DNA of 64,000 bases. Source: Burkholderia ubonensis (GTDB taxonomy: Bacteria > Pseudomonadota > Gammaproteobacteria > Burkholderiales > Burkholderiaceae). The position numbers and the translations under genes are program-made. The notes beneath the pieces are model-generated. The model did not search any database, was not told the origin of the DNA, and was given only the letters and a program-made list of their open reading frames with translations. The first letter of the stretch is position 1, and every line of letters starts with the position of its first letter. Location of the stretch: positions 496,001 to 560,000 of the forward strand of contig NZ_CP013420.1 in NCBI RefSeq assembly GCF_001718695.1, written 5' to 3'. Positions 26,572 through 38,901 of the stretch are shown here, in pieces.

Positions 26572-26935
26572 GGTGTCTCCGGTTGGCGTGATTGGTCGGA
26601 CGATTGGCCGCCGTGCGGCGGCGCATGCGCTTTCGAAGCAGCTTACAGGATGCGGGGGCGGGCGTGGATATGCGCGGCGGCATATCGGCGATCCATGCGC
26701 ATCGGCGGCCGCCGCGCAACGGCCGCGCACGCGCGCGGCCGGTTCTGGCGGTGCAGGGAAAATTGTTTGCTAGAATAGTCGATTCTTCCGGCCAAAGCCG
26801 TGCTCCGAGCCGCTTGCGCCAGCCCTCCCGGCGCATGCAAGGATGGCGTGGCGTCCCGGCGCGGCGTAGACGCCGCCAGGCAGGCACGGCAAGGAAAACC
26901 CGATTCGCTCGAATAATTTTAGGACGATTGAAGCC
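26572..26935. other. Upstream region of tig
   Basis: The 364 bp between divergent glxK and tig contain no credible gene. An extended -10 element TGCTAGAAT lies at 26768-26776, about 160 bases before the tig start, and is the best promoter candidate. The remainder is a GC-rich leader. Confidence 0.45.
26768..26776 (+). promoter_or_regulatory. Extended -10 promoter for tig
   Basis: TGC-TAGAAT matches the extended -10 form TGnTATAAT at 5 of 6 hexamer positions with the TG dinucleotide. It lies in the only AT-rich patch of the tig upstream region. Confidence 0.5.
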
Positions 26936-28282
26936 ATGGCTAACGTTGTTGAAAACCTCGGCAAGCTTGAACGCCGCGTGACGATTTCCCTGCCGAAAGA
27001 CACGGTGCGGAAGGAAATCGACGCCCGTATCCAGAAACTCGCGAAGAACGTGCGCATGCCGGGTTTCCGCCCGGGCAAGGTGCCGCTGAAGATGGTCGCG
27101 CAGCAATACGCGGGTCAGGTCGAGGCGGAAGTCCTGAGCGACAAGATCGGCCAGGAGTTCTTCACGATCAGCCGTGCCGAGAACCTGCGCGTCGCGGGCC
27201 AGCCGAGCTTCGCGCCGAAGCAGGAGCAGGCGGAAGACGCCTATGCGTTCGACGCGACGTTCGAGGTCTATCCGGAAGTGAAGATCGGCGACTTGGCGAC
27301 GGCTGAAGTCGAGCGCTCGACGACGTCGATCGGCGACGCGGAAATCGACCGCACGCTCGACATCCTGCGCAAGCAGCGCGTGCACTTCCACGCACGCGGC
27401 GAAGCCGGCGAGCACGGCGACGGCGGCGCGGACACGGCAGCCAAGAACGGCGACCGCGTGACGGTCGACTTCGTCGGCAAGATCGACGGCGTCGCGTTCC
27501 AGGGCGGCACCGCGGAAGACTTCCCGTTCGTGCTCGGCGAAGGCCGCATGCTGCCGGAATTCGAAACGGCCGCGCTGGGCCTGAAGGCCGGCGAAACGCG
27601 CGAATTCGACCTGAAGTTCCCGGACGACTATCACGGCAAGGACGTGGCCGGCAAGACGGCCCAGTTCACGGTCACGATGAAGAAGATCGAATGGCCGCAC
27701 CTGCCGGAGATCGACGCCGATTTCGCGAAGTCGCTCGGCATCGAAGACGGCGATCTGGCCAAGATGCGCGGCGAGATCAAGGAAAATCTCGAGCGTGAGG
27801 CAAAGCGCCGCACGCAGGCGATCGTCAAGAACCAGGTGATGGACGCGCTGCTGAAGATTTCCGAGCTGGACGTGCCGAAGGCGCTGATCGAGCAGGACCA
27901 GCAGCGCCTCGTCGAAATGGCGCGCCAGGACCTCGCGCAGCGCGGCGTGCCGAACGCGAAGGACGCGCCGATCCCGGCCGAGATGTTCGCCGAGCAGGCC
28001 GAGCGCCGCGTGAAGCTGGGCCTCGTGCTCGCCGAGCTGGTGAAGGCGAACGGCCTGGAAGCGAAGCCGGAGCAGATCCGCGCGGAAGTCGACGAGTTCG
28101 CGAAGAGCTACGAAGACCCGAAGGAAGTGGTCCGCTGGTATTATTCGAACCAGCAGCGCCTCGCCGAGATGGAAGCGTTCGTCGTTGAAAGCAACGTCGT
28201 CGATTTCGTGCTGGGCAAGGCGAAGGTGACGGACAAGGAAGTGAGCTTCGAGGCACTCGCGAGCGCATCGGCGCAAGCGTAA
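26936..28282 (+). CDS. tig: Trigger factor
   Basis: The 448-aa ribosome-bound chaperone and prolyl isomerase has three parts. The N-terminal ribosome-binding domain carries the signature GFRPGKVPL (residues 41-49); the FKBP-type PPIase domain follows (about 165-255, with [14 protein letters not shown]); the C-terminal substrate cradle ends it. AGGA precedes ATG 26936. It heads the block tig-clpP-clpX-lon, a common proteobacterial order. Length is slightly above E. coli Tig (432 aa) because of a small insert at [13 protein letters not shown]. Confidence 0.97.
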   Translation: MANVVENLGKLERRVTISLPKDTVRKEIDARIQKLAKNVRMPGFRPGKVPLKMVAQQYAGQVEAEVLSDKIGQEFFTISRAENLRVAGQPSFAPKQEQAEDAYAFDATFEVYPEVKIGDLATAEVERSTTSIGDAEIDRTLDILRKQRVHFHARGEAGEHGDGGADTAAKNGDRVTVDFVGKIDGVAFQGGTAEDFPFVLGEGRMLPEFETAALGLKAGETREFDLKFPDDYHGKDVAGKTAQFTVTMKKIEWPHLPEIDADFAKSLGIEDGDLAKMRGEIKENLEREAKRRTQAIVKNQVMDALLKISELDVPKALIEQDQQRLVEMARQDLAQRGVPNAKDAPIPAEMFAEQAERRVKLGLVLAELVKANGLEAKPEQIRAEVDEFAKSYEDPKEVVRWYYSNQQRLAEMEAFVVESNVVDFVLGKAKVTDKEVSFEALASASAQA

Positions 28283-28294
28283 GTGTCGCTCTAG

Positions 28295-28336
28295 CGGCGT
28301 GCCGGCTGTCGGAGCGACGGCCCGCACGCCGTTTTT
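28295..28336 (+). terminator. Terminator after tig
   Basis: CGGCGTGC (28295-28302) pairs with GCACGCCG (28324-28331), with an inner CCG/CGG helix, followed by TTTTT. It would separate tig from clpP, at least partly. Confidence 0.7.
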
Positions 28337-28422
28337 ACGTCAGGCGCACGGTTGCCATTAATATGGCGATTGAGCGGGCGGCTTCCTTCCGTTCAATTTC
28401 CCATTCGAACAAGGTTCATTGA

Positions 28423-29076
28423 ATGATCACTCGCGCTGAATTGCTGGACATGCTTGCTTCGAACGCGCCGCAGGGTTTCGAGGCCCAGGCGCTGGGGCTG
28501 GTTCCGATCGTCGTCGAAACGAGCGGCCGCGGCGAGCGTTCGTACGACATCTATTCGCGTCTCCTGAAGGAGCGCTTGGTGTTCATGGTCGGCGAAGTGA
28601 ACGACCAGACCGCCAACCTCGTGGTCGCGCAGCTGCTGTTCCTCGAGAGCGAGAACCCGGACAAGGACATCAGCCTGTACATCAACAGCCCGGGCGGCTC
28701 GGTATCGGCCGGCATGGCGATCTACGACACGATGCAGTTCATCAAGCCGGACGTGTCGACGCTGTGCATGGGCCTCGCCGCGAGCATGGGCGCGTTCCTG
28801 CTCGCATCGGGCGCGAAGGGCAAGCGTTTCGCGCTGCCGAACTCGCGCGTGATGATCCACCAGCCGCTCGGCGGCGCGCGTGGTCAGGCGTCGGACATCG
28901 AGATCCAGGCGCGCGAGATCCTCTACCTGAAGGAGCGGCTCAACCAGCTGCTGGCGCAGCACACGGGCCAGGACGTCGAGCGCATCGCGCGCGACACCGA
29001 CCGCGACAACTTCATGTCGAGCGAGGACGCGAAGGCGTACGGGCTGATCGATCAGGTGCTGCTGAAGCGTCCGTGA
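28423..29076 (+). CDS. clpP: ATP-dependent Clp protease proteolytic subunit
   Basis: The 217-aa serine protease forms the ClpP double heptamer. The catalytic Ser is S121 in [11 protein letters not shown], the His is H146 in [11 protein letters not shown], and the Asp follows in the [10 protein letters not shown] segment. [19 protein letters not shown] oxyanion elements are intact ([10 protein letters not shown]). It lies 157 bp before clpX, its ATPase partner. Confidence 0.97.
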   Translation: MITRAELLDMLASNAPQGFEAQALGLVPIVVETSGRGERSYDIYSRLLKERLVFMVGEVNDQTANLVVAQLLFLESENPDKDISLYINSPGGSVSAGMAIYDTMQFIKPDVSTLCMGLAASMGAFLLASGAKGKRFALPNSRVMIHQPLGGARGQASDIEIQAREILYLKERLNQLLAQHTGQDVERIARDTDRDNFMSSEDAKAYGLIDQVLLKRP

Positions 29077-29233
29077 ACTTAGTGGGGTGCCGCCCCATTA
29101 GCGGCGGCACGCCCGATACGCCCCGAGCAACTTCGGCAAGCGCATCCGGCCGGCTCAGGTCGCGCCCTAGGTCGTGGCGCGCGGAGCATTCGGCGTATCA
29201 TGTCATTTACCTGTCCGGAGGCTCAATACATTC

Positions 29234-30505
<1,272 letters not shown>

Positions 30506-30530
30506 CCGGCTTGACGGCGATGTTCAGACA

Positions 30531-30568
30531 AAAAAGGCCGTTCATCGAAGCGTGAACGGCTTTTTTTC
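30531..30568 (+). terminator. Terminator after clpX
   Basis: AAAAAAGGCCGTTCA and TGAACGGCTTTTTTT form a strong stem with an 8-base loop, placed 25 bp after the clpX stop codon. lon therefore needs its own promoter. Confidence 0.9.
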
Positions 30569-30642
30569 GTTTATCTTGTGGGTAATCTGACTCAACACGC
30601 GGCGGTTACTTTCTTACCGAATATTTCCCACGCTGGGAGGCC

Positions 30643-30670
30643 CTTGCAATCGGATGCGCCGGCCTCAATT
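30643..30670 (+). promoter_or_regulatory. RpoH (sigma-32)-like promoter of lon
   Basis: CTTGCAA (30643-30649), a 13-base spacer and CCTCAATT (30663-30670) resemble the heat-shock consensus CTTGAAA-N13-15-CCCCATnT. The site lies 35 bp before the lon ATG. lon is RpoH-controlled in E. coli; here it is inference from the match. Confidence 0.5.
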
Positions 30671-30704
30671 ATCGAACAATTGATTCCACTCATGGGGAAA
30701 TGAA

Positions 30705-33128
30705 ATGTCAGGCACCCAACTTCTCCCGCCGGAACGCATCACGCTCCCGCTGCTGCCGCTGCGGGATGTCGTCGTTTTCCCGCACATGGTGATTCCGCTC
30801 TTCGTGGGCCGGCCGAAATCGATCAAGGCCCTCGAAGCAGCGATGGAAGGCGGCAAGCACATCATGCTGGTCGCCCAGAAGACCGCGGCCAAGGACGAGC
30901 CGACCGAAAAGGACATGTACGAGGTCGGTTGCGTCGCCAACATCCTGCAGATGCTGAAGCTGCCGGACGGCACCGTGAAGGTGCTGGTCGAAGGCCTGCA
31001 GCGCGCGAAGGCGTTGTCGATCGAGGAGCAGGAGACGCAGTTCTCCTGCGAGGTGATGCCGCTCGAGCCGGACCACGCGGACAGCGCGGAAACGGAAGCG
31101 CTGCGCCGCGCGATCGTGTCGCAGTTCGACCAGTACGTGAAGCTGAACAAGAAGATCCCGCCGGAGATCCTCACGTCGCTGTCGGGCATCGACGAAGCGG
31201 GCCGGCTCGCGGATACGATCGCCGCGCACCTGCCGCTCAAGCTCGACCAGAAGCAGCACATCCTCGAGATGTTCCCGGTCGTCGAGCGCCTCGAGCACCT
31301 GCTCGCGCAGCTCGAAGCCGAGATCGACATCCTGCAGGTCGAAAAGCGCATCCGCGGGCGCGTGAAGCGCCAGATGGAGAAGAGCCAGCGCGAGTACTAC
31401 CTAAACGAACAGGTCAAGGCGATCCAGAAGGAGCTGGGCGAAGGCGAAGAGGGTGCGGACCTCGAGGAGCTCGAGAAGCGCATCAACGCCGCGCGCATGC
31501 CGAAGGAAGCGAAGAAGAAGGCCGACGCCGAGCTGAAGAAGCTGAAGCTGATGTCGCCGATGTCGGCCGAAGCGACGGTCGTGCGCAACTACATCGACAC
31601 GCTGATCGGCCTGCCGTGGCGCAAGAAGAGCAAGGTCAACAACGACCTGTCGAACGCCGAGCAGGTGCTCGACGAGGATCACTTCGGCCTCGAGAAGGTC
31701 AAGGAACGCATCCTCGAGTATCTCGCGGTGCAACAGCGCGTCGACAAGGTCAAGGCGCCGATCCTGTGCCTCGTCGGGCCCCCGGGCGTCGGCAAGACCT
31801 CGCTCGGCCAGTCGATCGCGCGCGCGACGAACCGCAAGTTCGTCCGCATGGCGCTGGGCGGCGTGCGTGACGAGGCCGAGATCCGCGGCCACCGTCGCAC
31901 GTACATCGGTTCGATGCCGGGCAAGATCCTGCAGAGCCTCACGAAGGTCGGCGTGCGCAATCCGCTCTTCCTGCTCGACGAAGTCGACAAGATGGGCATG
32001 GATTTCCGCGGCGATCCGTCGTCGGCGCTGCTCGAAGTGCTCGATCCGGAACAGAACCACACGTTCGCCGATCACTACATCGAGGTCGACTTCGACCTGT
32101 CGGACGTGATGTTCGTCGCGACGTCGAACTCGCTGAACATCCCGCCGCCGCTGCTCGACCGGATGGAAGTGATCCGTCTGTCGGGCTATACGGAAGACGA
32201 GAAGGTCAGCATCGCGCAGCGTTACCTGCTGCCGAAGCAGAAGAAGAACAATGGCCTGAAGGAAGGCGAGATCGAGGTCACCGAGCAGGCGATCCGCGAC
32301 ATCATCCGCTACTACACGCGCGAAGCCGGTGTGCGTTCGCTCGAGCGGGAAGTGTCGAAGATCTGCCGCAAGGTCGTGAAGATGCTGCTGCTGAAGAAGG
32401 CAACGGGCGCGATCAAGGTCGACGGCGAGAACCTCGACACGTTCCTCGGCGTGCGCAAGTACGACTTCGGCCTCGCGGCGAAGGAAAACCAGGTCGGTCA
32501 GGTGACGGGCCTCGCGTGGACGGAAGTCGGCGGCGACCTGCTGACGATCGAAGCCGCGGTGATGCCGGGCAAGGGCAACGTGATCCGCACCGGTTCGCTC
32601 GGCGACGTGATGAAGGAGTCGGTCGAGGCCGCGCGTTCGGTCGTGCGTTCGCGTTCGCGGCGTCTGGGCATCGAGGACGAAGCGTTCGAGAAGCAGGACA
32701 TCCACATCCACGTGCCGGAAGGCGCGACGCCGAAGGACGGTCCGTCCGCCGGCGGTGCGATGACGACCGCGCTGGTGTCGGTGCTGACGGGCATTCCGGT
32801 GCGCGCCGACGTCGCGATGACGGGCGAGATCACGTTGCGAGGCGAAGTTTTGCCGATCGGCGGCCTGAAGGAGAAGCTGCTGGCCGCGCATCGCGGCGGC
32901 ATCAAGCTCGTGCTGATTCCGGAAGAGAACGTGAAGGATCTCGCGGAGATTCCGGACAACGTGAAGAACGCGATCGAAATCGTGCCGGTCCGCTGGATCG
33001 ACAAGGTGCTTGAACTCGCGCTCGAGCGGACGCCGACGCCGCTGCCGCCGGAAGAAGAGGCGAAGGCTGCGGCGCCCGTCGCGGAAACGGCGAAGGATGC
33101 CGGCTCGACGGAAGTCGTCAAGCACTGA
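30705..33128 (+). CDS. lon: Lon protease
   Basis: The 807-aa ATP-dependent serine protease degrades misfolded and regulatory proteins. It has the N-terminal LON domain ([16 protein letters not shown]), a long coiled coil around 190-290, an AAA+ module with Walker A GPPGVGKT and Walker [12 protein letters not shown], and the C-terminal Ser-Lys dyad: S681 in [11 protein letters not shown] and K724 in [10 protein letters not shown]. The tail after 785 is Ala/Pro/Glu-rich. Terminated by a hairpin at 33152. Confidence 0.98.
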   Translation: MSGTQLLPPERITLPLLPLRDVVVFPHMVIPLFVGRPKSIKALEAAMEGGKHIMLVAQKTAAKDEPTEKDMYEVGCVANILQMLKLPDGTVKVLVEGLQRAKALSIEEQETQFSCEVMPLEPDHADSAETEALRRAIVSQFDQYVKLNKKIPPEILTSLSGIDEAGRLADTIAAHLPLKLDQKQHILEMFPVVERLEHLLAQLEAEIDILQVEKRIRGRVKRQMEKSQREYYLNEQVKAIQKELGEGEEGADLEELEKRINAARMPKEAKKKADAELKKLKLMSPMSAEATVVRNYIDTLIGLPWRKKSKVNNDLSNAEQVLDEDHFGLEKVKERILEYLAVQQRVDKVKAPILCLVGPPGVGKTSLGQSIARATNRKFVRMALGGVRDEAEIRGHRRTYIGSMPGKILQSLTKVGVRNPLFLLDEVDKMGMDFRGDPSSALLEVLDPEQNHTFADHYIEVDFDLSDVMFVATSNSLNIPPPLLDRMEVIRLSGYTEDEKVSIAQRYLLPKQKKNNGLKEGEIEVTEQAIRDIIRYYTREAGVRSLEREVSKICRKVVKMLLLKKATGAIKVDGENLDTFLGVRKYDFGLAAKENQVGQVTGLAWTEVGGDLLTIEAAVMPGKGNVIRTGSLGDVMKESVEAARSVVRSRSRRLGIEDEAFEKQDIHIHVPEGATPKDGPSAGGAMTTALVSVLTGIPVRADVAMTGEITLRGEVLPIGGLKEKLLAAHRGGIKLVLIPEENVKDLAEIPDNVKNAIEIVPVRWIDKVLELALERTPTPLPPEEEAKAAAPVAETAKDAGSTEVVKH

Positions 33129-33151
33129 GCTTGATGTGACGGTTGTTCACG

Positions 33152-33179
33152 AAACCCGCGGCGTGTCCGCGGGTTTTTT
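33152..33179 (+). terminator. Terminator after lon
   Basis: AAACCCGCGG and CCGCGGGTTT pair around a CGTGT loop, followed by a T run. It lies 24 bp past the lon stop. Confidence 0.9.
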
Positions 33180-33320
33180 ATGAGCGGCGCGCCGATCGAA
33201 ATCGGCGCTGCAAAAATTTCGCGACTCAGGGCTGGTAAAGTTCTGAAGGATGAATTAAACTAGCAGGCTCGCTGGTTGTTGATGCCGAAATGCAGATCGC
33301 AGCCAGATTGAATCCGGAAC

Positions 33321-33396
33321 GGGTGCTTAGCTCAGTTGGTAGAGCGGCGCCCTTACAAGGCGTAGGTCGGGAGTTCGAGCCTCTCAGCACCCACCA
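33321..33396 (+). tRNA. tRNA-Val(UAC)
   Basis: The 76-base cloverleaf has acceptor GGGTGCT/AGCACCC, discriminator A and encoded CCA. Its anticodon loop is CTTACAA (anticodon TAC) within stem GCGCC/GGCGT, and the T loop is TTCGAGC. It lies 23 bp before tRNA-Asp, probably on one transcript. Confidence 0.97.
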
Positions 33397-33419
33397 GTTT
33401 CGCGATTCAGCCAGACCAA

Positions 33420-33496
33420 GGAGCGGTAGTTCAGTCGGTTAGAATACCGGCCTGTCACGCCGGGGGTCGCGGGTTCGAGTCCCGTCCGCTCCGCCA
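33420..33496 (+). tRNA. tRNA-Asp(GUC)
   Basis: The 77-base cloverleaf has acceptor GGAGCGG/CCGCTCC, discriminator G and encoded CCA. The anticodon loop is CTGTCAC (anticodon GTC) on stem CCGGC/GCCGG, and the T arm is GCGGG-TTCGAGT-CCCGT. A terminator follows at once. Confidence 0.98.
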
Positions 33497-33506
33497 AGAC
33501 AATAAG

Positions 33507-33530
33507 TGCCCGCCTCGTGCGGGCATTTTT
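33507..33530 (+). terminator. Terminator after the tRNA-Val/tRNA-Asp pair
   Basis: TGCCCGC-CTCGT-GCGGGCA followed by TTTTT begins 11 bases after the tRNA-Asp CCA end. Confidence 0.9.
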
Positions 33531-33640
33531 GTTTGCGCTGCAGCAACGCCGGCGCCGCCAGGTCGACGCCTCCCGTTTCGCTTTTTTCCCGCCCGCTGTT
33601 GTAATATCGGGCGTTTTGTCCAATACACACCCCGTCACGC

Positions 33641-35575
33641 ATGCTCGATTTCTTCCGTAATCACCAGCGCCTGATGATGGCGCTCCTGCTCCTGATCGTG
33701 TTGCCGGGGCTGGGTTTCGTCGGGATCCAAGGCTTCCGCGGCTTCTTCGATGAAAGCGCGAACGTCGCGGCGGTCAACGGGCACAAGATCACGCGAGTCG
33801 AATTCGACGGAACATACCGTCAGCAGATCGATCGCGCGCGTCAGGCGCTCGGCGCGCAGTTCGACCTGAAGTCGTTCGACACGCCCGAGCACCGCAAGGA
33901 AGTGCTCGACGGCCTGATTCAGCAACGCGTGCTGGCCGACGAGACGCAGCGCCTGCACCTGACCGCGTCCGACAACGCGGTGCGCGAGGCGCTGCTGGGC
34001 GACCCGATGATCGCGTCGCTGAAGAAGCCGGACGGCTCGATCGACGTCGAGCGCTATGCGCAACTGCTGTCGTTCCAGGGCATGACGCCCGAGCAGTACC
34101 AGGAGCGCGTGCGCTACAGCCTGGCGCTGCAGCAGATCCCGGCCAGCATCGTGTCGAGCGCGTTCACGCCGAAGAGCCTCGCGCAACGGCTGTCCGAACT
34201 CGCCGCGCAGCAGCGTGAAGTGCAGTCGCTCGTGCTGAAGACGAGCGACTACGCGTCGAAGGTGCAGCCGACCGACGCGCAGCTCGCGGCCTACTACGAC
34301 GCACACAAGCAGAGCTTCGCGACACCCGAGACCGCGACGATCCAGTATCTCGTCTATTCGCCGGCGGCGGCCGCGGCGAACGCGCAGCCGACCGACGCGG
34401 ACATCAAGAAGTTCTACGACGACAACCCGACGCACTTCCGCACCGAAGCGCAGGTGCGCGTGAGCCACATCTTCATCGCGGCGGCCGGCGACGCAAGCGC
34501 CGCGGACAAGGCGGCTGCGAAGGCGAAGGCCGAGCAACTGCTCGCCGACGTGAAGGCGCATCCGGACCAGTTCGCGCAGATCGCACAGAAGAGCTCGCAG
34601 GACGCGCCGTCGGCGGCGAAGGGCGGCGACCTCGGCTTCATCACGCGCGGCTCGACCGCGGGCGGCAAGGCGTTCGACGATGCCGCGTTCGCGCTGAAGC
34701 AGGGCGACGTGAGCGGCGTCGTGCAATCGGATCTGGGCTTCCACATCCTGAAGGCGACCGAAGTGAAGCCGGCGGCCGTGAAGCCGTTCGCGGAAGTGAA
34801 GGATGCGATCGCTGTCGAGCTGAAGCAGCAGTATGCGTCGAAGGCGTTCTCGGACAACGCGGAAGGCTTCACGTCGACCGTCTACGAGAAGGCGAAGAGC
34901 CTGCAGCCGGCCGCGGACAAGTACAAGCTGACGATCCAGACGGCCACCGTCACGCCGACGCCGAACCCCGCACTGCCGCCCACGAGCCCGCTGAACAACG
35001 CGAAGTTCCTGGCTGCGGTGTTCGCGACTGACTCGGTGAAGAGCCGGAACAACACGCAGGCGATCGACATCGGCAACAACACGCTGATCTCGGCGCGCGT
35101 GACCGACTACAAGCCGGCCGCCGTGCCCGCGCTCGACGCGATCAAGGATGCGGTGCGCCAGAAGGTGATCGCCGAGCAGGCGGCGGAACTCGCGAAGAAG
35201 GACGGCGCGGCAAAGCTCGCCGAGCTGCAGAAGTCGAAGTCCACTGACGGCTTCACGCCCGCGCAGAAGGTGTCGCGCACGCAATCGCAGGGGCTGACGC
35301 CCGCGGCGCTGAGCGCGATCTACAAGGTCGATGCGAAGGCGCTGCCGGCCTACGTCGGCGTCGATCTCGGTGCGGACGGCTATGCGATCTACCGCGTGAA
35401 TGCGGTGATCCCGGGTTCCGCGGTCGATCCGCAGCAGCTCGCGGCCGCGCAGCAACAGATGGCGCAGGTCGACGCGCAGAGCGAAGGCGAAGCCTATCTG
35501 GCCGCGCTGCGCGACCGTTCGAAGGTGAAGCTGTACGGCACCACGCAGAGCCCGTCGCAGGACAGCGGCAACTAA
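33641..35575 (+). CDS. ppiD: Membrane-anchored periplasmic chaperone PpiD
   Basis: The 644-aa protein is anchored by one N-terminal TM helix (residues about 12-32) and projects into the periplasm at the SecYEG exit. It has a SurA-like N-terminal domain (SurA_N_3 type, about 35-200), a parvulin domain (about 265-360, with VRVSHIFIAA and GGDLGFITRGS) and a C-terminal SurA-like extension. It helps newly exported outer-membrane and periplasmic proteins fold. Its place directly after lon (with tRNAs between) keeps the E. coli order lon-hupB-ppiD without hupB. Confidence 0.94.
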   Translation: MLDFFRNHQRLMMALLLLIVLPGLGFVGIQGFRGFFDESANVAAVNGHKITRVEFDGTYRQQIDRARQALGAQFDLKSFDTPEHRKEVLDGLIQQRVLADETQRLHLTASDNAVREALLGDPMIASLKKPDGSIDVERYAQLLSFQGMTPEQYQERVRYSLALQQIPASIVSSAFTPKSLAQRLSELAAQQREVQSLVLKTSDYASKVQPTDAQLAAYYDAHKQSFATPETATIQYLVYSPAAAAANAQPTDADIKKFYDDNPTHFRTEAQVRVSHIFIAAAGDASAADKAAAKAKAEQLLADVKAHPDQFAQIAQKSSQDAPSAAKGGDLGFITRGSTAGGKAFDDAAFALKQGDVSGVVQSDLGFHILKATEVKPAAVKPFAEVKDAIAVELKQQYASKAFSDNAEGFTSTVYEKAKSLQPAADKYKLTIQTATVTPTPNPALPPTSPLNNAKFLAAVFATDSVKSRNNTQAIDIGNNTLISARVTDYKPAAVPALDAIKDAVRQKVIAEQAAELAKKDGAAKLAELQKSKSTDGFTPAQKVSRTQSQGLTPAALSAIYKVDAKALPAYVGVDLGADGYAIYRVNAVIPGSAVDPQQLAAAQQQMAQVDAQSEGEAYLAALRDRSKVKLYGTTQSPSQDSGN

Positions 35576-35657
35576 CTGAGCCGACGGCGGCGGCGCGTTG
35601 AAGCGCCGCTCGGCCGCCGGCAAGCGAAACGCCTCGCTCGCCGGTCAGGCTCACAAT

Positions 35658-35690
35658 GACAAGAAGCCCCGCATCCGCGGGGCTTCTTGC
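35658..35690. terminator. Bidirectional terminator between ppiD and tesA
   Basis: AAGAAGCCCCGC and GCGGGGCTTCTT pair perfectly over 12 bp around ATCC, between the convergent ppiD (plus) and tesA (minus). Confidence 0.85.
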
Positions 35691-35733
35691 ATTTGGGCGA
35701 TCGTGGTCGCGACCGCGCCAGCGACCGCGCCGC

Positions 35734-36411
35734 TCAACCGCGCGGCGTGCCGAGCAGCGGCTTCAGCGACGGCCACACGTTGTCGAGCAGCACGCCCTGC
35801 GCCTGCCGGGTCGGATGGATCTGGTCGGCCTGGAACATGTCGGGCCGGTTCTCGATGCCGGCCAGCAGGAACGGCACGAGCGGGACGCCGAGATCCTTCG
35901 ACAGCCGCGTATAGATGCCGTGGAACTTCTGCGTGTAGTCGGGGCCGTAATTGGGTGGCACGAACATGCCGACCAGCACGACCTTCGCGCGCGCGCGCTG
36001 CGCGTCGGCGACGATCTCGCGCAGGTTGCGTTCGGTCGTCGCGAGCGGCACGCCGCGCAGTGCGTCGTTCGCGCCGAGCTCGACGACGACGATCGCGGGC
36101 TTGAGCCGCGCGAGGACGGCGGGCAGGCGGGCGCGCCCGCCGCTCGTGGTGTCGCCGCTGACGCTCGCGTTGGCGACGCTATAATCGATCCGCTCGGTGG
36201 CGAGCCGTTGCCGCAGCAGCGCGACCCATCCGGTATCGCGCGGCAGCCCGTATTCGGCCGACAGGCTGTCGCCCAGCACGACGAGCGTGGGCCGGCCCTC
36301 AGGTGCGGCCGGCGCGGCGCTCGCCGCGCGCGCGGGCACGGTCGCTGCGCACAATGTAGCCAGCAGCGCGGCGAGCGCCGTGCGCCTTTTCCAGCGGAAT
36401 GTCGTATCCAT
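35734..36411 (-). CDS. tesA: Acyl-CoA thioesterase/arylesterase TesA (GDSL hydrolase)
   Basis: The 225-aa protein begins with a Sec signal peptide ([20 protein letters not shown]) and is a periplasmic SGNH/GDSL esterase: block I LGDSLSAEYGL (Ser), block III GANDALRG (Asn), block V DQIHPTRQAQ (Asp, His). Broad thioesterase, lysophospholipase and arylesterase activity is known in the family. ATG 36411 overlaps the ATG of the divergent ybbA by two bases; an upstream ATG at 36435 would increase the overlap to 26 bases. Confidence 0.92.
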   Translation of the reverse strand: MDTTFRWKRRTALAALLATLCAATVPARAASAAPAAPEGRPTLVVLGDSLSAEYGLPRDTGWVALLRQRLATERIDYSVANASVSGDTTSGGRARLPAVLARLKPAIVVVELGANDALRGVPLATTERNLREIVADAQRARAKVVLVGMFVPPNYGPDYTQKFHGIYTRLSKDLGVPLVPFLLAGIENRPDMFQADQIHPTRQAQGVLLDNVWPSLKPLLGTPRG

Positions 36412-37123
36412 GCTCAAGATTAGCGATCCGATCATCGAAGTCCATCACGTATGCAAGCGTGTCGCCGATGCGACGGGCGAGCTGACGATCCTCGACGGCA
36501 TCGACCTGACGGTGCGCTCCGGCAGCAGCCTCGCGATCGTCGGCGCGTCGGGGTCCGGCAAATCGACGCTGCTCGGCCTGCTTGCGGGGTTGGACAGCGC
36601 GACGAGCGGCACGGTTCGGCTGCTCGGCCAGCCGCTCGACCAGCTCGACGAGGACGGGCGCGCGGCACTGCGCAACGGCGCGGTCGGGTTCGTGTTCCAG
36701 TCGTTCCAGCTGATGCCGCATCTGACCGCGCTCGAAAACGTGATGCTGCCGCTCGAGCTGCAAGGCGGCGTCAGCGCGCGTGACGCGGCCGACCGCGCGC
36801 GGGCGCTGCTCGTGCAGGTCGGGCTCGGCGAACGCACCACCCACTATCCGAAGCTGCTGTCCGGCGGCGAGCAGCAGCGCGTCGCGCTCGCGCGCGCGTT
36901 CGTCACCCGCCCGTCGATCCTGTTCGCCGACGAGCCGACCGGCAGCCTCGATGCGGCGACCGGTCATGCGGTCATCGACCTGATGTTCGAACTCAATCGC
37001 ACGCACGGCTCGACGCTCGTGCTCGTCACGCACGATCCGGAGCTCGCGCGCCGCTGCGCGACGACGGTGACGCTCGACGCGGGGCGGATCGCGGCGCCGC
37101 GCGCGGCACAGCACGGCGCCTGA
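36410..37123 (+). CDS. ybbA: ABC transporter ATP-binding protein, YbbA/LolD type
   Basis: The 237-aa ATPase has Walker [10 protein letters not shown], the Q-loop [12 protein letters not shown], signature [15 protein letters not shown], Walker [13 protein letters not shown] and switch HD. It closely resembles E. coli YbbA, which works with permease YbbP near tesA. Here no permease follows; the next gene is pgi on the other strand. So the partner is encoded elsewhere or lost. ATG 36410 is chosen because the protein then starts like YbbA; its SD is weak. Confidence 0.9.
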   Translation: MLKISDPIIEVHHVCKRVADATGELTILDGIDLTVRSGSSLAIVGASGSGKSTLLGLLAGLDSATSGTVRLLGQPLDQLDEDGRAALRNGAVGFVFQSFQLMPHLTALENVMLPLELQGGVSARDAADRARALLVQVGLGERTTHYPKLLSGGEQQRVALARAFVTRPSILFADEPTGSLDAATGHAVIDLMFELNRTHGSTLVLVTHDPELARRCATTVTLDAGRIAAPRAAQHGA

Positions 37124-37170
37124 CGGATCGTCGACGGCCCGGCCGCGCGTGCATGCGCGGCCGGTGCGCG

Positions 37171-38793
<1,623 letters not shown>

Positions 38794-38901
38794 GGCGGTT
38801 CGTGTGAAGCGTGAATCGAGGAATGCCGCGCCGGCGCGTCGGAAGCGGACCGCCGGCGGACGAAGGGCCCGCCGTGCGGCGGGGGACTCAGTATAGCGGC
38901 G

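Noticed and set aside
26402..28327. A 641-codon minus-strand frame opposite tig.
   Set aside because: Antisense shadow rich in Arg/Leu/Ala/Asp/His; tig on the plus strand explains the region.
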